Shown: positions 1 to 11,791, counted from the first letter of the stretch. The stretch is DNA of 64,000 nt from Astragalus membranaceus (GCA_039519185.1 CM076847.1:39156916-39220915); one strand, 5' to 3'. The notes: a model not told the origin generated them from the letters alone. Made by a program: numbers and translations.

Positions 1-848
1 TTACAACTTGAAGAATGCAACCCCAACTAACTTGAAGAATGCAACCCCAACCAACGGTGCGTGGCGAGCAAAAGTAAAAGCGTGAAGAGTTTTTCTCAAA
101 AGTTTTCTGATTTGTGAAATGGGTTGTGTGAAAGAATGAACGTAATGCAGTGCCTATTTATAGGCTATGAGAAAATCAAGTTTACGTTGAAAATATTGTA
201 GGAATCGATTCTTTGTTGAAGGCATTTGATCTAGAAATCGAATCATTTAAGTGAGGAATCGATTTTGATTTGTTTGAAAAATAGGGACAATCGATTCTTG
301 AGAGCCATGGAGGGCTAGGAATCGATTCTGTACTTAGTGAAAATTTGTATGACTCGATTCTCAGCTTGCCTGAGACATGTAGGAATCGATTCTCAGTTTA
401 GTGCAAAAGAGTGGGAATCGATTCTTCCTTTAAAAAAGTTTGGCTCAGAAATCGATTTATGCACTGAAAATACATGAAGTGAAAATCAATTCTTCCTTTT
501 CTGATTGGCCTGAAAATCGATTTTGATGTTTTAAAGATGACAAGTATGTTTACGTAAGTATGCATGCATCTTTGAAAGACTTGTGAGTGTGTGAGACTTT
601 GAGATACGAGCTGACCTTTGAAAGAGCTTACACTTTTTCCTAAGACACACCCAAACCCTAAGGACTACCCATATATTTAAGGACTACCCTTAAACTTGAA
701 TCTTCAATTCTTGAGCTTGTTTGTCTTGGATTGTGACTTTGATGTTTAGTCACTTTTATTCACTTTGGCCATCAACTTTGCCTTTGTCTTTTTTATCATC
801 AAAACTTATCCTGCAATATTAGTTTACGTGCAATACAAGGTATCCACA
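1..848 (-). repeat. Copia LTR 1 (3' LTR of copy A, partial)
   Basis: It matches 5365-6251 of the complete LTR and ends at the polypurine tract with the inverted terminus TATCCACA. A TATA-like TATAAATA (minus strand) lies at 155-162. Compared with LTR 2 it has a rearranged first 60 bases and lacks about 37 bp between two AATCGATT-type motifs near position 520, consistent with deletion between short repeats. Confidence 0.9.
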
Positions 849-1026
849 TTCTCCCCCTTTTTGATGATGACAAAACATTAACTCATCGCAAGGTGGGAGG
901 TTAGTTCAAATAGATAATGTATATATGATACTCCCCCTATCATGATGCTCCCCCTGTTTTATTGACTATATGAATGAATGCAAATGCATGCTGAATTTTA
1001 AAACTTTACTCTTCTCCCCCTTTTTG
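849..1026 (-). promoter_or_regulatory. Polypurine tract cluster, copia copy A
   Basis: Directly beside the LTR (849-862) the minus strand reads AAAAAGGGGGAGAA, the expected plus-strand primer. Further purine tracts (minus strand GGGGGAG types) occur near 932, 948 and 1014-1026, and the last repeats the A5G5AGAA layout. Multiple polypurine tracts upstream of the 3' LTR are a described trait of Sireviruses. Confidence 0.7.
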
Positions 1027-1219
1027 TCATGATCAAAGAGGGAAACAAGTAATAAAAATTGCGAATCTAACAGCACAGCCATTTAATTTAGAGATAATTT
1101 AACCATTGCATTAAAAATTTGGTAACCAACAAAAGAGTTAATAGTCATAGGCTTATAAGGAAAGGGGTATGCCAACAGGGCACAAAGCATAGAAAAAAAA
1201 TGCTGACTCATAATTTTAT

Positions 1220-2624
1220 CTAAGGATTTTGCATCCAATGCGAAAAGGAATTGTTACGAGCCTCAAATTCTGTTAGCCGATTGTTTAAAGCAACAATTTC
1301 CCGACTGTGGGTCTCTCTAGAAAGGATGATTTCTGGTTTCAATTCTTCATGCATTTCGCGCAGTTCTTCTTGAAAGATGTTGAGTGCGATCAAGAAGTGA
1401 TTGAGGGCTGTGGATGGGGCTGCAGCAGCAGCAGTTTGGTTTGGTTCTGTTTGACCTTCCTCATGTACGGTGGAGTTTGTGTTTGGACCAGGTGGCCTGT
1501 TTGGATCATATTCTTGGGAGGATGCTATGCCTATGGAGCAGTGATGCCATGTATCTCCAGATTGGATGAATTGCATCTGGTTTAAGGTGGAGGTGTTTAT
1601 CATGTGGTAGGCTGCTTTTCCTTTTATGATTTTCTCCCCTAAGAATGGAATGTTGAAATGTTGGAGGATTTTTGTAATGAGAACGCAATATGGAAGAGGT
1701 TTGTCACTTGACTTTGTATGTTTGATCATGTGGCTCACAATCAGATATGCCCAGTTTATGTTTTTTCTGGTGTTTGATTCCCCAAAGTAGGATAATTTCA
1801 TCCTGGGTTACTTGAGCGATGTTTGAGCTTTTGGGGACGATTGTTCGGGCGATGGTGTAGTGGAGAAGTCGGTTTTGGGTAGTGAGGGATTTTGCTAGGA
1901 TAGGCCGCTTTCCAACTTTAGCCAGAGCGTGACATATGGATACACAGGTATCTCCTAGGTCGAATTCGGGCCAAGATTTCGGAGGGTTCATATGGATCAA
2001 TTTCTCACCATCACAGGGTAAGTTGGTGAGATTACTGAACTGAGCTACGGTGAGGTGGATTTTGGTTCCTTTTAGTTCAGCTGATAGTGTTTCAGTTGTA
2101 TCGATGTAGCTAAGTGTGGTGTAGAAGACTCTAACCATGTCTGGGGCGACTGGACCTGTTTCAGTTGCAAAGACTAGCAGTTTATGGTACTCTAGCCAGT
2201 CAATAAATTCAAATCCCTTTTGACTTTGAAACCAGGGTAAGTCCAGCGCAAAGGTGGTTCCTAATCCTCTAAGAGAGAAGTTTTTGCAGTAGAGGTCAGC
2301 TTGTTCAGAACTGGTGAAATATCTGGAGTGGAAGGAGCTTTCACCATCATGTACCCTTTTCCTTTTGACACAGAGGTTCTTGGTTCTTGGAGACATTGGG
2401 AATTTTTGGAGAGTTGTGAATTTTGCTATGAGTTGTTCTAAGGGAAGCGTGGAGGTTTGAGATTTTATTTTTGGATGGTTTATGCGCCCTAAAAAATTGG
2501 TTTGGATATGATAAGATAACATAGGAGGATTATGCGCTTTTCTTGTTGGAGAGGGTAATGGATTAGCGCTAGTTTTCCTAAGTTTTAGGAAGGGATTAAT
2601 TTGTTGGAGATTTTGCAAGATCAT
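1220..2624 (-). pseudogene. Copia copy A ORF2: 'putative plant transposon protein' domain, one frameshift
   Basis: A long frame starts at 2624 and runs 306 codons to about 1760. There copy A carries an extra T relative to copy B, and reading continues in another frame to the stop at 1220, so the original product was about 465 residues. The middle (motifs ALDLPWFQSQKGFEFIDWL, LSAELKGTKIHLT, WPEFDLGDTC) resembles the 'putative plant transposon protein domain' seen in retrotransposon-linked plant proteins. It has no protease, polymerase or integrase motif. It sits between gag and the 3' LTR, where autonomous Sireviruses may carry an env-like ORF. The function is unknown; the C-terminal third is Pro/Asn/Thr-rich and then helical. 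Confidence 0.7.
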
Positions 2625-3157
2625 AATCGATTGAGAGGTTTTAGAGAGAGATCCTATATAATCGATTTTGAGCTAAATGATAGGCCTTGGAAGTGACTTG
2701 GAAATCGATTCATGCCATGAAATAATGCTCAAGAAGAAAGCTCTATGAGGCTTATAAAAGGAGAGTAAATTGTTTCTTTTGCAATGGTTCCAAAGAAAAT
2801 AATCTTGACTGGCCGTTTTAAAGGACTCGACTAACTTTAATCATGTATGCACATATTTGAGTCATGGGTTCTAAGATGATGGTTTATTTTCTAATTTATA
2901 TGAATAAGACATGGAAACAAAATTTTGCACAATATAGACCACTTTTATGTTAAATGAATTGAATTGATAGTTTTACAAGTGCGGACTAACCTTTACTGAG
3001 GATTCTTTCCTCAGTTTGTTTTTGAAGTAAGTCACATGACTGCTTAACCTGGGGTGGAGTGTTTAAGGATCTGTTTCTTCCCAGTCATGAGCTTCTGTGA
3101 TTCTGCTATCAAGGCACCAATCTGTCCCCCATACCTTGAAGCATACCTACAATGATT
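2625..3157. other. Spacer between gag and ORF2 in copia copy A
   Basis: No coding potential is seen. Three further copies of the AATCGATT-type motif lie near 2624, 2658 and 2704, immediately upstream of ORF2 on the minus strand, resembling the LTR motif cluster. The equivalent spacer of copy B is 8026-8558. Confidence 0.5.
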
Positions 3158-4774
3158 TTAAATAGAGGTTCTAGGTACCCAAATTTCTTTGGGTCCTTGT
3201 GGGTTAGTACTTAGTATGGTCCCTTTGGGAACCCATACTTTCTTCACATTTTTTCTTCCTCTTGCCCTGCAAACGAAGCTGTATGTCCATTTTTACCACA
3301 ATAACTACAACTGATGCTTGGTCTAGATCTATGATGCATATGCCTTTTAGTGTTGTTGTTTCTAGGATGTGTAGGATGTGCCTGCTGTAAGCTAGATAGT
3401 TTTCCTACTGTCCATTCTAGTTCATGGACTTTCTTTTCAAACTCAGTGCATTTGTCACAGACATAATTTGCTTTAAGGTAACCTAGGCTGTAGTTTTCCT
3501 TTCTAAGTTCTAACCTTTCTTTAGTTAATGCAATTGCTTCATTTTGAAGGTGATTAATAACTTTCTTTGCTTTACCTAATGCTTTTGTTAATTTCACAGA
3601 TTCATCATGCAATTCAATAAACGCTTCATATAAATCATCATATGCATTTTGTAAAGAGTCAGGGTTAGATATTACCTCGTTTTCATTTTCGCTTTCATGA
3701 TCAGCCATTAATGCAACTAGAGCTTCTTCATCCTCTGATTCATCTGATGAATCCATGCAGTTGTCTTCCCATGCAATGTAGGCTTTTCTTCCTTTGTTAT
3801 CCCTGAATGCCTTCTTTTCTAATTTGGAGTCCTTTTTCTGTAGATTAGGACATTCCATTTTCATGCCCGGGTTTCCCGCATTCATAGCAAATAGGAGGAC
3901 CGGATGAGCTTTCTTTGCTAGAGAACCTTTTTGATTTGAAGTTCTTCATTAGATAGTTGTTGCCTTTCATGAACCTTTTGAACTTCCGAACCATAAGAGC
4001 CATATTCTCTTCACTTTCATCAATTTCATTATCTGAGTCGTCACTGTCATCAAGCCGACTAGAACTAGATGCTTTTAGAGCCAAGCTTTTCTTTTTCTTA
4101 TCTGTATTTTCGTACTTAGCTAGACGGGTGAGTTCTCGTTCATGCTCTTGAAGTTTACCGAACAGAGTAGCCAGAGTCATAGTAGCTAAATTTCTTGATT
4201 CAGCTATAGCAGTAACCTTGGGTTGCCATTCTCTATTTAGACATCTCAGAACTTTGTTGATTAGATCCTCTGCAGGAAATGACTTTCCCAACAAGCTTAA
4301 CTGATTCACTATGTGAGTGAACCTATTCTGCATTTCTGGTATTGTTTCACCTGTATTCATTCTAAATAGTTCGTACTCTCTGATAAGAGTATTTGTCCTT
4401 GCCCTTTTCACTTCACTTGTACCCTCATGAGTAACTTGGAGATTATCCCACATTTCTTGGGCAGATTTACAGTTTGAAACTCGAAAAAATTCATCAGGAC
4501 TTAAAGCAGAAGTAATAATATTTTTGGCACGTAAATTATGTTGCACTTTTCTTTTCTCATCATCAGACCATTCATTTCTACTTTTAATTATAAGAATACC
4601 GTCTACTATGTGCGTGGGGACATAGGGTCCTTTTTCCACAGCATCCCAAACATCTAAGTCTACCCCTTCAATAAAAATTCTCATTCTTTCTTTCCAATAT
4701 GCATAATCTTTCCCGTTGAATCCCGAAGGGCGGGTAAGAGAAGCACCCTCTTGCGTAGACCAACCTGAAGCCAT
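3158..4774 (-). pseudogene. Copia gag polyprotein, copy A (two frameshifts)
   Basis: The frame starts at 4774. The N-terminal half is a copia capsid region (FNGKDYAYWKERMRIFIEGV, then CKSAQEMWDNLQVTHEG and NRFTHIVNQLSLLGKSFP). A basic/acidic linker and the first CCHC knuckle (CYECGKPGH) follow. A 2-bp deletion near 3863 relative to copy B breaks the frame inside that knuckle. The next frame holds the acidic segment (SSDESEDEEALVAL), a coiled coil and the second knuckle (CSYCGKNGH), where a 1-bp deletion near 3275 breaks it again. The protein would end with the WVPKGT...WVPRTL linker that normally precedes protease, but no protease follows. It would package its own RNA if intact. Confidence 0.9.
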
Positions 4775-4812
4775 TTCTCTTGAAGCTGCTAGGCCCTTTA
4801 TACAAGAGTCTA

Positions 4813-4824
4813 GCTCTGATACCA
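4813..4824 (-). promoter_or_regulatory. Primer-binding site, copia copy A (tRNA-iMet)
   Basis: The minus strand reads TGGTATCAGAGC two bases inside the LTR end (ACA|AC|TGGTATC...), complementary to the 3' end of plant initiator methionine tRNA. Confidence 0.9.
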
Positions 4825-4826
4825 GT

Positions 4827-6251
4827 TGTTACCAAGTGGCTTCAGTCTCAAGAGGGGGTGAATTGAGATTTAAAACTTTTCAGATCTTTCGAAAACATTT
4901 TTCCCCTTTTCAATGACTTAGATCAATTTTTCGCGCAGGTTAAGTGGAGGCGAAGGAATTAGAATATAAAGCAGTAAAGCGGTATAACAGTAAAGCAGGA
5001 AAGCAGTAAAGCACGCAGAGATTTATCCTGGTTCGGTCACCTCCTAGTGACCTACGTCGAGTCCTCACACCCTTGTGAGATTTTCCACTAACCAAAACAA
5101 CAAGGCTTACAGGTGCCTTGGAAAACCTTTACAGACTCAGGCACTCTCCTCCTAGGATACCCCACCTATGGAGAGCCCTCAAATCCAATATAACAATAAC
5201 ATGAGATACCCCACCCCTGTTACAATCAGCTGCCCCAGAAAGATACCCCACTTCCTAGTACAAACAGCTACCCTAGAGAGATACCCCACTCCCTAGTACA
5301 AATCACAAACAATTAAATAATAAACAATTGTAAAGACAGAAATACCTCTAATGAAGGCAGATATTACAACTTGAAGAATGCAACCCCAACTAACTCTTAG
5401 CAACAGATCAGCTCAGACGGACCAACAGTGCGTGACGAGCAAAAGTAAAAGCATGAAGAGTTTTTCTCAAAAGTTTTCTGATTCGTGAAATGGGTTGTGT
5501 GAAAGAATGAACGTAATGCAGTGCCTATTTATAGGCTATGAGAAAATCAAGTTTACGTTGAAAATATTGTAGGAATCGATTCTCTGTTGAAGGCATTTGA
5601 TCTAGAAATCGATTCATTTAAGTGAGGAATCGATTTTGATTTGTTTGAAAAACAGGGACAATCGATTCTTGAGAGCCATGGAGGGCTAGGAATCGATTCT
5701 GTACGTAGTGAAAATTTGTATGAATCGATTCTCAGCTTGCCTGAGACATGTAGGAATCGATTCTCAGTTAAGTGCAAAAGAGTGGGAATCGATTCTTCCT
5801 TTAAAAATGTTTGGCTCAGAAATCGATTTATGCACTGAAAATACATGAAGTGAAAATTGATTCTTCCTTTTCTGATTGGCCTGAAAATTGATTTTGATGA
5901 GTGTGTATGCAAGATGAAATCGATTTTTATGTTTTAAAGATGATAAGTATGTTTACGTAAGTATGCATGCATCTTTGAAAGACTTGTGAGTGTGTGAGAC
6001 TTTGAGATACGAGCTGACCTTCGAAAGAGCTTACACTTTTTCCTAAGACACACCCAAACCCTAAGGACTACCCTTATATTTAAGGACGACCCTAAAACTT
6101 GAATCTTCAATTCTTGAGCTTGTTTGTCTTGGATTGTGACTTTGATGTTTAGTCACTTTTATTCACTTTGGCCATCAACTTTGCCTTTGTCTTTTTCATC
6201 ATCAAAACTTATCCTGCAATATTAGTTTACCTGCAATACAAGGTATCCACA
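4827..6251 (-). repeat. Copia LTR 2 (shared middle LTR, 1425 bp)
   Basis: It begins TGTTACCAAG and ends TATCCACA on the plus strand, bounded by a primer site on the left and a polypurine tract on the right. It serves as 5' LTR of copy A and 3' LTR of copy B. A TATA-like TATAAATA (minus strand) is at 5526-5533, inside the small palindrome CCTATTTATAGG. Confidence 0.95.
5573..5930. repeat. Cluster of AATCGATT palindromes in the copia LTR
   Basis: Ten exact ATCGATT motifs and two degenerate ones (ATTGATT) occur at roughly 20-37 base intervals; LTR 3 has all twelve intact (about 10975-11332) and LTR 1 has fewer. Most occurrences extend the palindrome to GAATCGATTC. The cluster lies downstream of the TATA motif in transcription terms, upstream of the LTR start. 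A cis-regulatory role is an inference. Confidence 0.85.
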
Positions 6252-6430
6252 TTCTCCCCCTTTTTGATGATGACAAAACATTAACTCATCGTAAGGTGGG
6301 AGGTTAGTTCAAATAGATAATGTATATATGATACTCCCCCTATCATGATGCTCCCCCTGTTTTATTGACTATATGAATGAATGCAAATGCATGCTGAATT
6401 TTAAAACTCTATTCTTCTCCCCCTTTTTGT
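6252..6430 (-). promoter_or_regulatory. Polypurine tract cluster, copia copy B
   Basis: Same arrangement as in copy A: a tract of A5G5AGAA (minus strand) abuts the LTR at 6252-6265, with extra purine tracts near 6336, 6351 and 6417-6428. Confidence 0.7.
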
Positions 6431-6622
6431 CATGATCAAAGAGGGCAACAAGTAATAAAAATTGCGAATCTAACAGCACAGTCATTTAATTTAGGGATAA
6501 TTTAACCATTGCATTAAAAATTTGGTAACCAACAAAAGAGTTAATAGTCATAGGCTTATAAGGAAAGGGTTATGCCAACAGGGCACAAAGCATAGAAAAA
6601 AAATGCTGACTCATAATTTTAT

Positions 6623-8025
6623 CTAAGGATTTTGCATCCAATGCGAAAAGGAATTGTTACGAGCCTCAAATTCTGTTAGCCGATTGTTTAAAGCAGCAAT
6701 TTCGCGACTGTGGGTCTCTCTAGAAAGGATTATTTCTTGTTTCAATTCTTCATGCATTTCGCGCTGTTCTTCTTGAAAGATGTTGAGTGCGACCAAGAAG
6801 TGATTGAGGGCTGTGGATGGGGCTCAGCAGCAGCAGTTTGGTTTGGTTCTGTTTGACCTTCCTCATGTATGGTGGAGTTTGTGTTTGGACCAGGTGGCCT
6901 GTTTGGATCATATTCTTGGGAGGATGCTATGCCTATGGAGGAGTGATGCCATGTATCTCCAGATTGGATGAATTGCATCTGGTTTAAGGTGGAGGTGTTT
7001 GTCATGTGGTAGGCTGCTTTTCCTTTTATGATTTTCTCCCCTAAGAATGGAATGTTGAAATGTTGGAGGATTTTTGTAATGAGAACGCAATATGGAAGAG
7101 GTTTGTCACTTGACTTTGTATGTTTGACCATGTGGCTCACAATCAGATGTGCCCAGTTTATGTTTTTCTGGTGTTTGATTCCCCAAAGTAGGATAATTTC
7201 ATCCTGTGTTACTTGAGCGATGTTTGAGCTTTTGGGAACGATTGTTCGGGCGATGGTGTAGTGGAGAAGCCGGTTTTGGGTAGTGAGGGATTTTGCTAGG
7301 ATAGGCCGCTTTCCAACTTTAGCCAGAGCGTGACATATGGATACACAGGTATCTCCTAGGTCGAATTCGGGCCAAGATTTCGGAGGGTTCATATGGATCA
7401 ATTTCTCACCATCACAGGGTAAGTTGGTGAGATTACTGAACTGAGCTAGGGTGAGGTGGATTTTGGTTCCTTTTAGTTCAGCTGATAGTGTTACAGTTGT
7501 ATCGTTGTAGCTAAGTGTGGTGTAGAAGGCTCTAACCATGTCTGGGGCGACTGGACCTATTTCAGTTGCAAAGACTAGCAGTTTATGGTACTCTAGCCAG
7601 TCAATAAATTCAAATCCCTTTTGACTTTGAAACCAGGGTAAGTCCAGCGCAAAGGTGGTTCCTAATCCTCTAAGAGAGAAGTTTTTGCAGTAGAGGTCAG
7701 CTTATTCAGAACTGGTGAAATATCTGGAGTGGAAGGAGCTTTCACCATCATGTACCCTTTACCTTTTGTCACAGAGGTTCTTGGTTCTTGGAGACATTGG
7801 GAATTTTTGGAGAGTTGTGAATTTTGCTATGAGTTGTTCTAAGGGAAGCGTGGAGGTTTGAGATTTTATTTTTGGATGGTTTATGCGCCCTAAAAAATTG
7901 GTTTGGATATGACAAGATAACATAGGAGGATTACGCGCTTTTCTTGTTGGAGAGGGTAATGGATTAGCGCTAGTTTTCCTAAGTTTTAGGAAGGGATTGA
8001 TTTGTTGGAGATTTTGCAAGATCAT
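6623..8025 (-). pseudogene. Copia copy B ORF2: 'putative plant transposon protein' domain, two nonsense codons and a frameshift
   Basis: It is homologous along its length to ORF2 of copy A. It starts at 8025 and meets a stop at 7759 (a Lys codon in copy A is TAA here). A second stop lies near 7704 (CAA to TAA), and a 1-bp deletion near 6826 shifts the C-terminal part. The stretch 7539-6742 stays open and crosses the site where copy A is shifted, so the lesions of the two copies do not coincide. The shared ancestor was therefore probably intact. The function is unknown. Confidence 0.7.
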
Positions 8026-8558
8026 AATCGATTGAGAGGTTTTAGAGAGAGATCCTATATAATCGATTTTGAGCTAAATGATAGGCCTTGGAAGTGACTT
8101 GGAAATCGATTCATGCCATGAAATAATGCTCAAGAAGAAAGCTCTATGAGGCTTATAAAAGGAGAGTAAATTGTTTCTTTTACAATGGTTCCAAAGAAAA
8201 TAATCTTGACTGGCCGTTTTAAAGGACTCGACTAACTTTAATCATGTATGCACATATTTGAGTCATGGGTTCTAAGATCATGGTTTATTTTCTAGTTTAT
8301 ATGAATAAGACATGGAAACAAAATTTTGCACAATATAGACCACTTTTATGTTAAATGAATTGAATTGATAGTTTTATAAGTGCGGACTAACCTTTACTGA
8401 GGATTCTTTCCTCAGTTTGTTTCTGAAGTAAGTCACATGACTGCTTAACCTGGGGTGGAGTGTTTAAGGATCTGTTTCTTCCCAGTCATGAGCTTCTGTG
8501 ATTCTGCTATCAAGGCACCAATCTGTCCCCCATACCTTGAAGCATACCTGCAATGATT

Positions 8559-10174
8559 TTAAACAAGGGTTCTAGGTACCCAAATTTCTTTGGGTCCTTG
8601 TGGGTTAGTACTTAGTATGGTCCCTTTGGGAACCCATACTTTCTTCACATTTTGTCTTCCTCTTGCCCTGCAAACAGAATCTGTATGTCCATTTTTACCA
8701 CAATAACTACAACTGATGCTTGGTCTAGATCTATGATGCATATGCCTTTTAGTGTTGTTGTTTCTAGGATGTGTAGGATGTGCCTGTTGTAAGCTAGATA
8801 GTTTTCCTACTGTCCATTCTAGTTCATGGACTTTCTTTTCAAACTCAGTGCATTTGTCACAGACATAATTTGCTTTAAGGTAACCTAGGGTGTAGTTTTC
8901 CTAAGTTCTAACCTTTCTTTAGTTAATGCAATTACTTCATTTTGAAGGTGATTAATAACTTTCTTTGCTTTACCTAATGCTTTTGTTAATTTCACAGATT
9001 CATCATGCAATTCAATAAACGCTTCATATAAATCATCATATGCATTTTGTAAAGAGTCAGGGTTAGATATTACCTCGTTTTCATTTTCGCTTTCATGATC
9101 AGCCATTAATGCAACTAGAGCTTCTTCATCCTCTGATTCATCTGATGAATCCATGCAGTTGTCTTCCCATGCGATGTAGGCTTTTCTTCCTTTGTTATCC
9201 CTGAATGCCTTCTTTTCCAATATGGAGTCCTTTTTCTGTAGATTAGGACATTCCATTTTCATGTGCCCGAGTTTCCCGCATTCATAGCAAATAGGAGGAC
9301 CGGATGAGCTTTCTTTGCTAGAGAACCTTTTTGATTTGAAGTTCTTCCTTGGATAGTTGTTGCCTTTCATGAACCTTTTGAACTTCCGAACCCTAAGAGC
9401 CATATTCTCTTCACATTCATCAATTTCATTATCTGAGTCGTCAATGTCATCAAGGCGACTAGAACTAGATGCTTTTAGAGCCAAGCTTTTCTTTTTCTTA
9501 TCTGTATTTTCGTACTCAGCTAGACGGGTGAGTTCTAGTTCATGCACTTGAAGTTTACCGAACAGAGTAGCCAGAGTCATAGTAGTTAAATTTCTTGATT
9601 CAGCTATAGCAGTAACCTTGGGTTGCCATTCTCTATTCAGACATCTCAGAACTTTGTTGATTAGATCCTCTGCAGGAAATGACTTTCCCAACAAGCTTAA
9701 CAGATTCACTATGTGAGTGAACCTTTTCTGCATTCCTGGTATTGTTTCACCTGTATTCATTCTAAATAGTTCGTACTCTCTGATAAGAGTATTTGTCCTT
9801 GCCCTTTTCACTTCACTTGTACCCTCATGAGTAACTTGGAGATTATCCCACATTTCTTGGGCAGATTTACAGTTTGAAACTCGAAAAAATTGATCAGGAC
9901 TTAAAGCAGAAGTAATAATATTTTTGGCACGTAAATTATGTTGCACTTTTCTTTTCTCATCATCAGACCATTCATTTCTACTTTTAATTGTAAGAATACC
10001 GTCTACTATGTGCGTGGGGACATAGGGTCCTTTTTCCACAGCATCCCAAACATCTAAGTCTACCCCTTCAATAAAAATTCTCATTCTTTCTTTCCAATAT
10101 GCATAATCTTTCCCGTTGAATCCCGGAAGACGGGTAAGAGAAGCACCCTCTTGCGTAGACCAACCTGAAGCCAT
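8559..10174 (-). pseudogene. Copia gag polyprotein, copy B (one frameshift)
   Basis: The open frame of 429 codons from 10174 covers the capsid region, an intact first CCHC knuckle (CYECGKLGHMKMEC) and the acidic and coiled-coil segments. A 4-bp deletion near 8901 relative to copy A ends it at 8885. The second knuckle (CSYCGKNGHTDSVC) and the WVPKGT...WVPRTL linker remain readable at 8741-8559. Nothing after the linker encodes pol. The lesions differ from those of copy A, so both decayed independently after insertion or duplication. Confidence 0.9.
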
Positions 10175-10212
10175 TTCTCTTGAAGCTGCTAGGCCCTTTA
10201 TACAAGAGTCTA

Positions 10213-10224
10213 GCTCTGATACCA
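10213..10224 (-). promoter_or_regulatory. Primer-binding site, copia copy B (tRNA-iMet)
   Basis: TGGTATCAGAGC on the minus strand, in the same position relative to the LTR as in copy A. Confidence 0.9.
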
Positions 10225-10226
10225 GT

Positions 10227-11652
10227 TGTTACCAAGTGGCTTCAGTCTCAAGAGGGGGGTGAATTGAGATTTAAAACTTTTCAGATATTTCAAAAACGTT
10301 TTTCCCCTTTTCAATGACTTAGATCAATTTTTCGCACAGGTTAAGTGGAAGCGAAGGAATTAGAATATAAAGCAGTAAAGCGGTATAACAGTAAAGCAGG
10401 AAAGCAGTAAAGCACGCAGAGATTTATCTTGGTTCGGTCACCTCCTAGTGACCTACGTCCAGTCCTCACACCCTTGTGAGATTTTCCACTAACCAAAACA
10501 ACAAGGCTTACAGGTGCCTTGGAAAACCTTTACAGACTCAGGCACTCTCCTCCTAGGATACCCCACCTATGGAGAGCCCTCAAATCTAATATAACAATAA
10601 CAAGAGATACCCCACCCCTGTTACAATCAGCTGCCCCAGAAAGATACCCCACTTCCTAGTACAAACAGCTACCCTAGAGAGATACCCCACTCCCTAGTAC
10701 AAATCACAAACAATTAAATAATAAACAATTGTAAAGACAGAAATACTTCTAATGAAGGCATATATTACAACTTGAAGAATGCAACCTCAACTAACTCTTA
10801 GCAACAGATCAGCTCAGACGGACCAACGGTGCGTGACGAGCAAAAGTAAAAGCATGAAGAGTTTTTCTCAAAAATTTTCTGATTCGTGAAATGGGTTGTG
10901 TGAAAGAATGAACGTAATGCTGTGCCTATTTATAGGCTATGAGAAAATCAAGTTTACGTTGAAAATATTGTAGGAATCGATTCTTTGTTGAAGGCATTTG
11001 ATCCAGAAATCGATTCATTTAAGTGAGGAATCGATTTTGATTTGTTTGAAAAACAGGGACAATCGATTCTTGAGAGCCATGGAGGGCTAGGAATCGATTC
11101 TGTACTTAGTGAAAATTTGTATGAATCGATTCTCAGCTTGCCTGAGACATGTAGGAATCGATTCTCAGTTAAGTGCAAAAGTGTGGGAATCGATTCTTCC
11201 TTTAAAAAAGTTTGGCTCAGAAATCGATTTATGCACTGAAAATACATGAAGTGAAAATCGATTCTTCCTTTTCTGATTGGCCTGAAAATCGATTTTGATG
11301 AGTGTGTAGGCAAGATGAAATCGATTTTTATGTTTTAAAGATGATAAGTATGTTTACGTAAGTATGCATGCATCTTTGAAAGACTTGTGAGTGTGTGAGA
11401 CTTTGAGATACGAGCTGACCTTCGAAAGAGCTTACACTTTTTCCTAAGACACACCCAAACCCTAAGGACTACCCTTATATTTAAGGACTACCCTAAAACT
11501 TGAATCTTCAATTCTTGAGCTTGTTTGTCTTGGATTGTGACTTTGATGTTTACTCACTTTTATTCACTTTGGCCATCAACTTTGCCTTTGTCTTTTTCAT
11601 CATCAAAACTTATCCTGCATTATTAGTTTACCTGCAATACAAGGTATCCACA
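10227..11652 (-). repeat. Copia LTR 3 (5' LTR of copy B, 1426 bp)
   Basis: It matches LTR 2 end to end with scattered substitutions. All twelve ATCGATT motifs are intact. A TATA-like TATAAATA (minus strand) is at 10927-10934. At 11652 similarity stops abruptly and GC-rich sequence begins, so this is the outer end of the array. Confidence 0.95.
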
Positions 11653-11791
11653 AGCCCGCCGGCCCGCCAACCCATCAAGTGGTGGGGCAGGCTCAACTTC
11701 TCCACCCACTATCCGTTGGCGGGCCGCCCCACCCCGCCAACTTTTTGGCGGGCTCACGGCGGGGCAGTCTGGCCCGTTTTGCCATCCCTTA
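11653..11791. mobile_element. Partial hAT-type MITE end (GC-rich)
   Basis: About 140 bases dominated by GGCGGG/CCCGCC words end in GTTTTGCCATCCCTTA. Read inward this is TAAGGGATGGCAAAAC, similar to Ac/hAT termini and to the TIR of the complete MITE at 39783. The copia LTR abuts it, so the copia element probably inserted into this MITE and the other half lies left of the window. The TSD cannot be checked here. Confidence 0.55.

Larger units (their letters stand above)
1..11652 (-). mobile_element. Tandem pair of non-autonomous SIRE-like Ty1/copia elements (left end outside window)
   Basis: Three near-identical LTRs (the first cut by the window edge) alternate with two internal regions of about 3.98 kb, giving LTR-internal-LTR-internal-LTR with the middle LTR shared. 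Each LTR ends TG...CA. On the minus strand each internal region starts with an initiator-Met tRNA primer site (TGGTATCAGAGC), encodes a copia gag, then a second ORF, and ends in a polypurine tract. No protease, integrase, reverse transcriptase or RNase H is seen in either copy, so both are non-autonomous. The gag style (N-terminal UBN2-like gag, acidic and coiled-coil middle, two CCHC knuckles) and the multiple polypurine tracts fit the Sirevirus/SIRE lineage; that assignment is an inference. The array probably arose by unequal recombination between LTRs. Confidence 0.9.

Noticed and set aside
4811..4826. Possible tRNA gene fragments at tRNA-like words
   Set aside because: These are retrotransposon primer-binding sites beside LTR ends; no cloverleaf can be drawn around them.
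5553..5912. 119-codon frames through the copia LTRs
   Set aside because: Produced by the regularly spaced ATCGATT motifs (NRF/SIP repeats); LTR sequence, not a gene.
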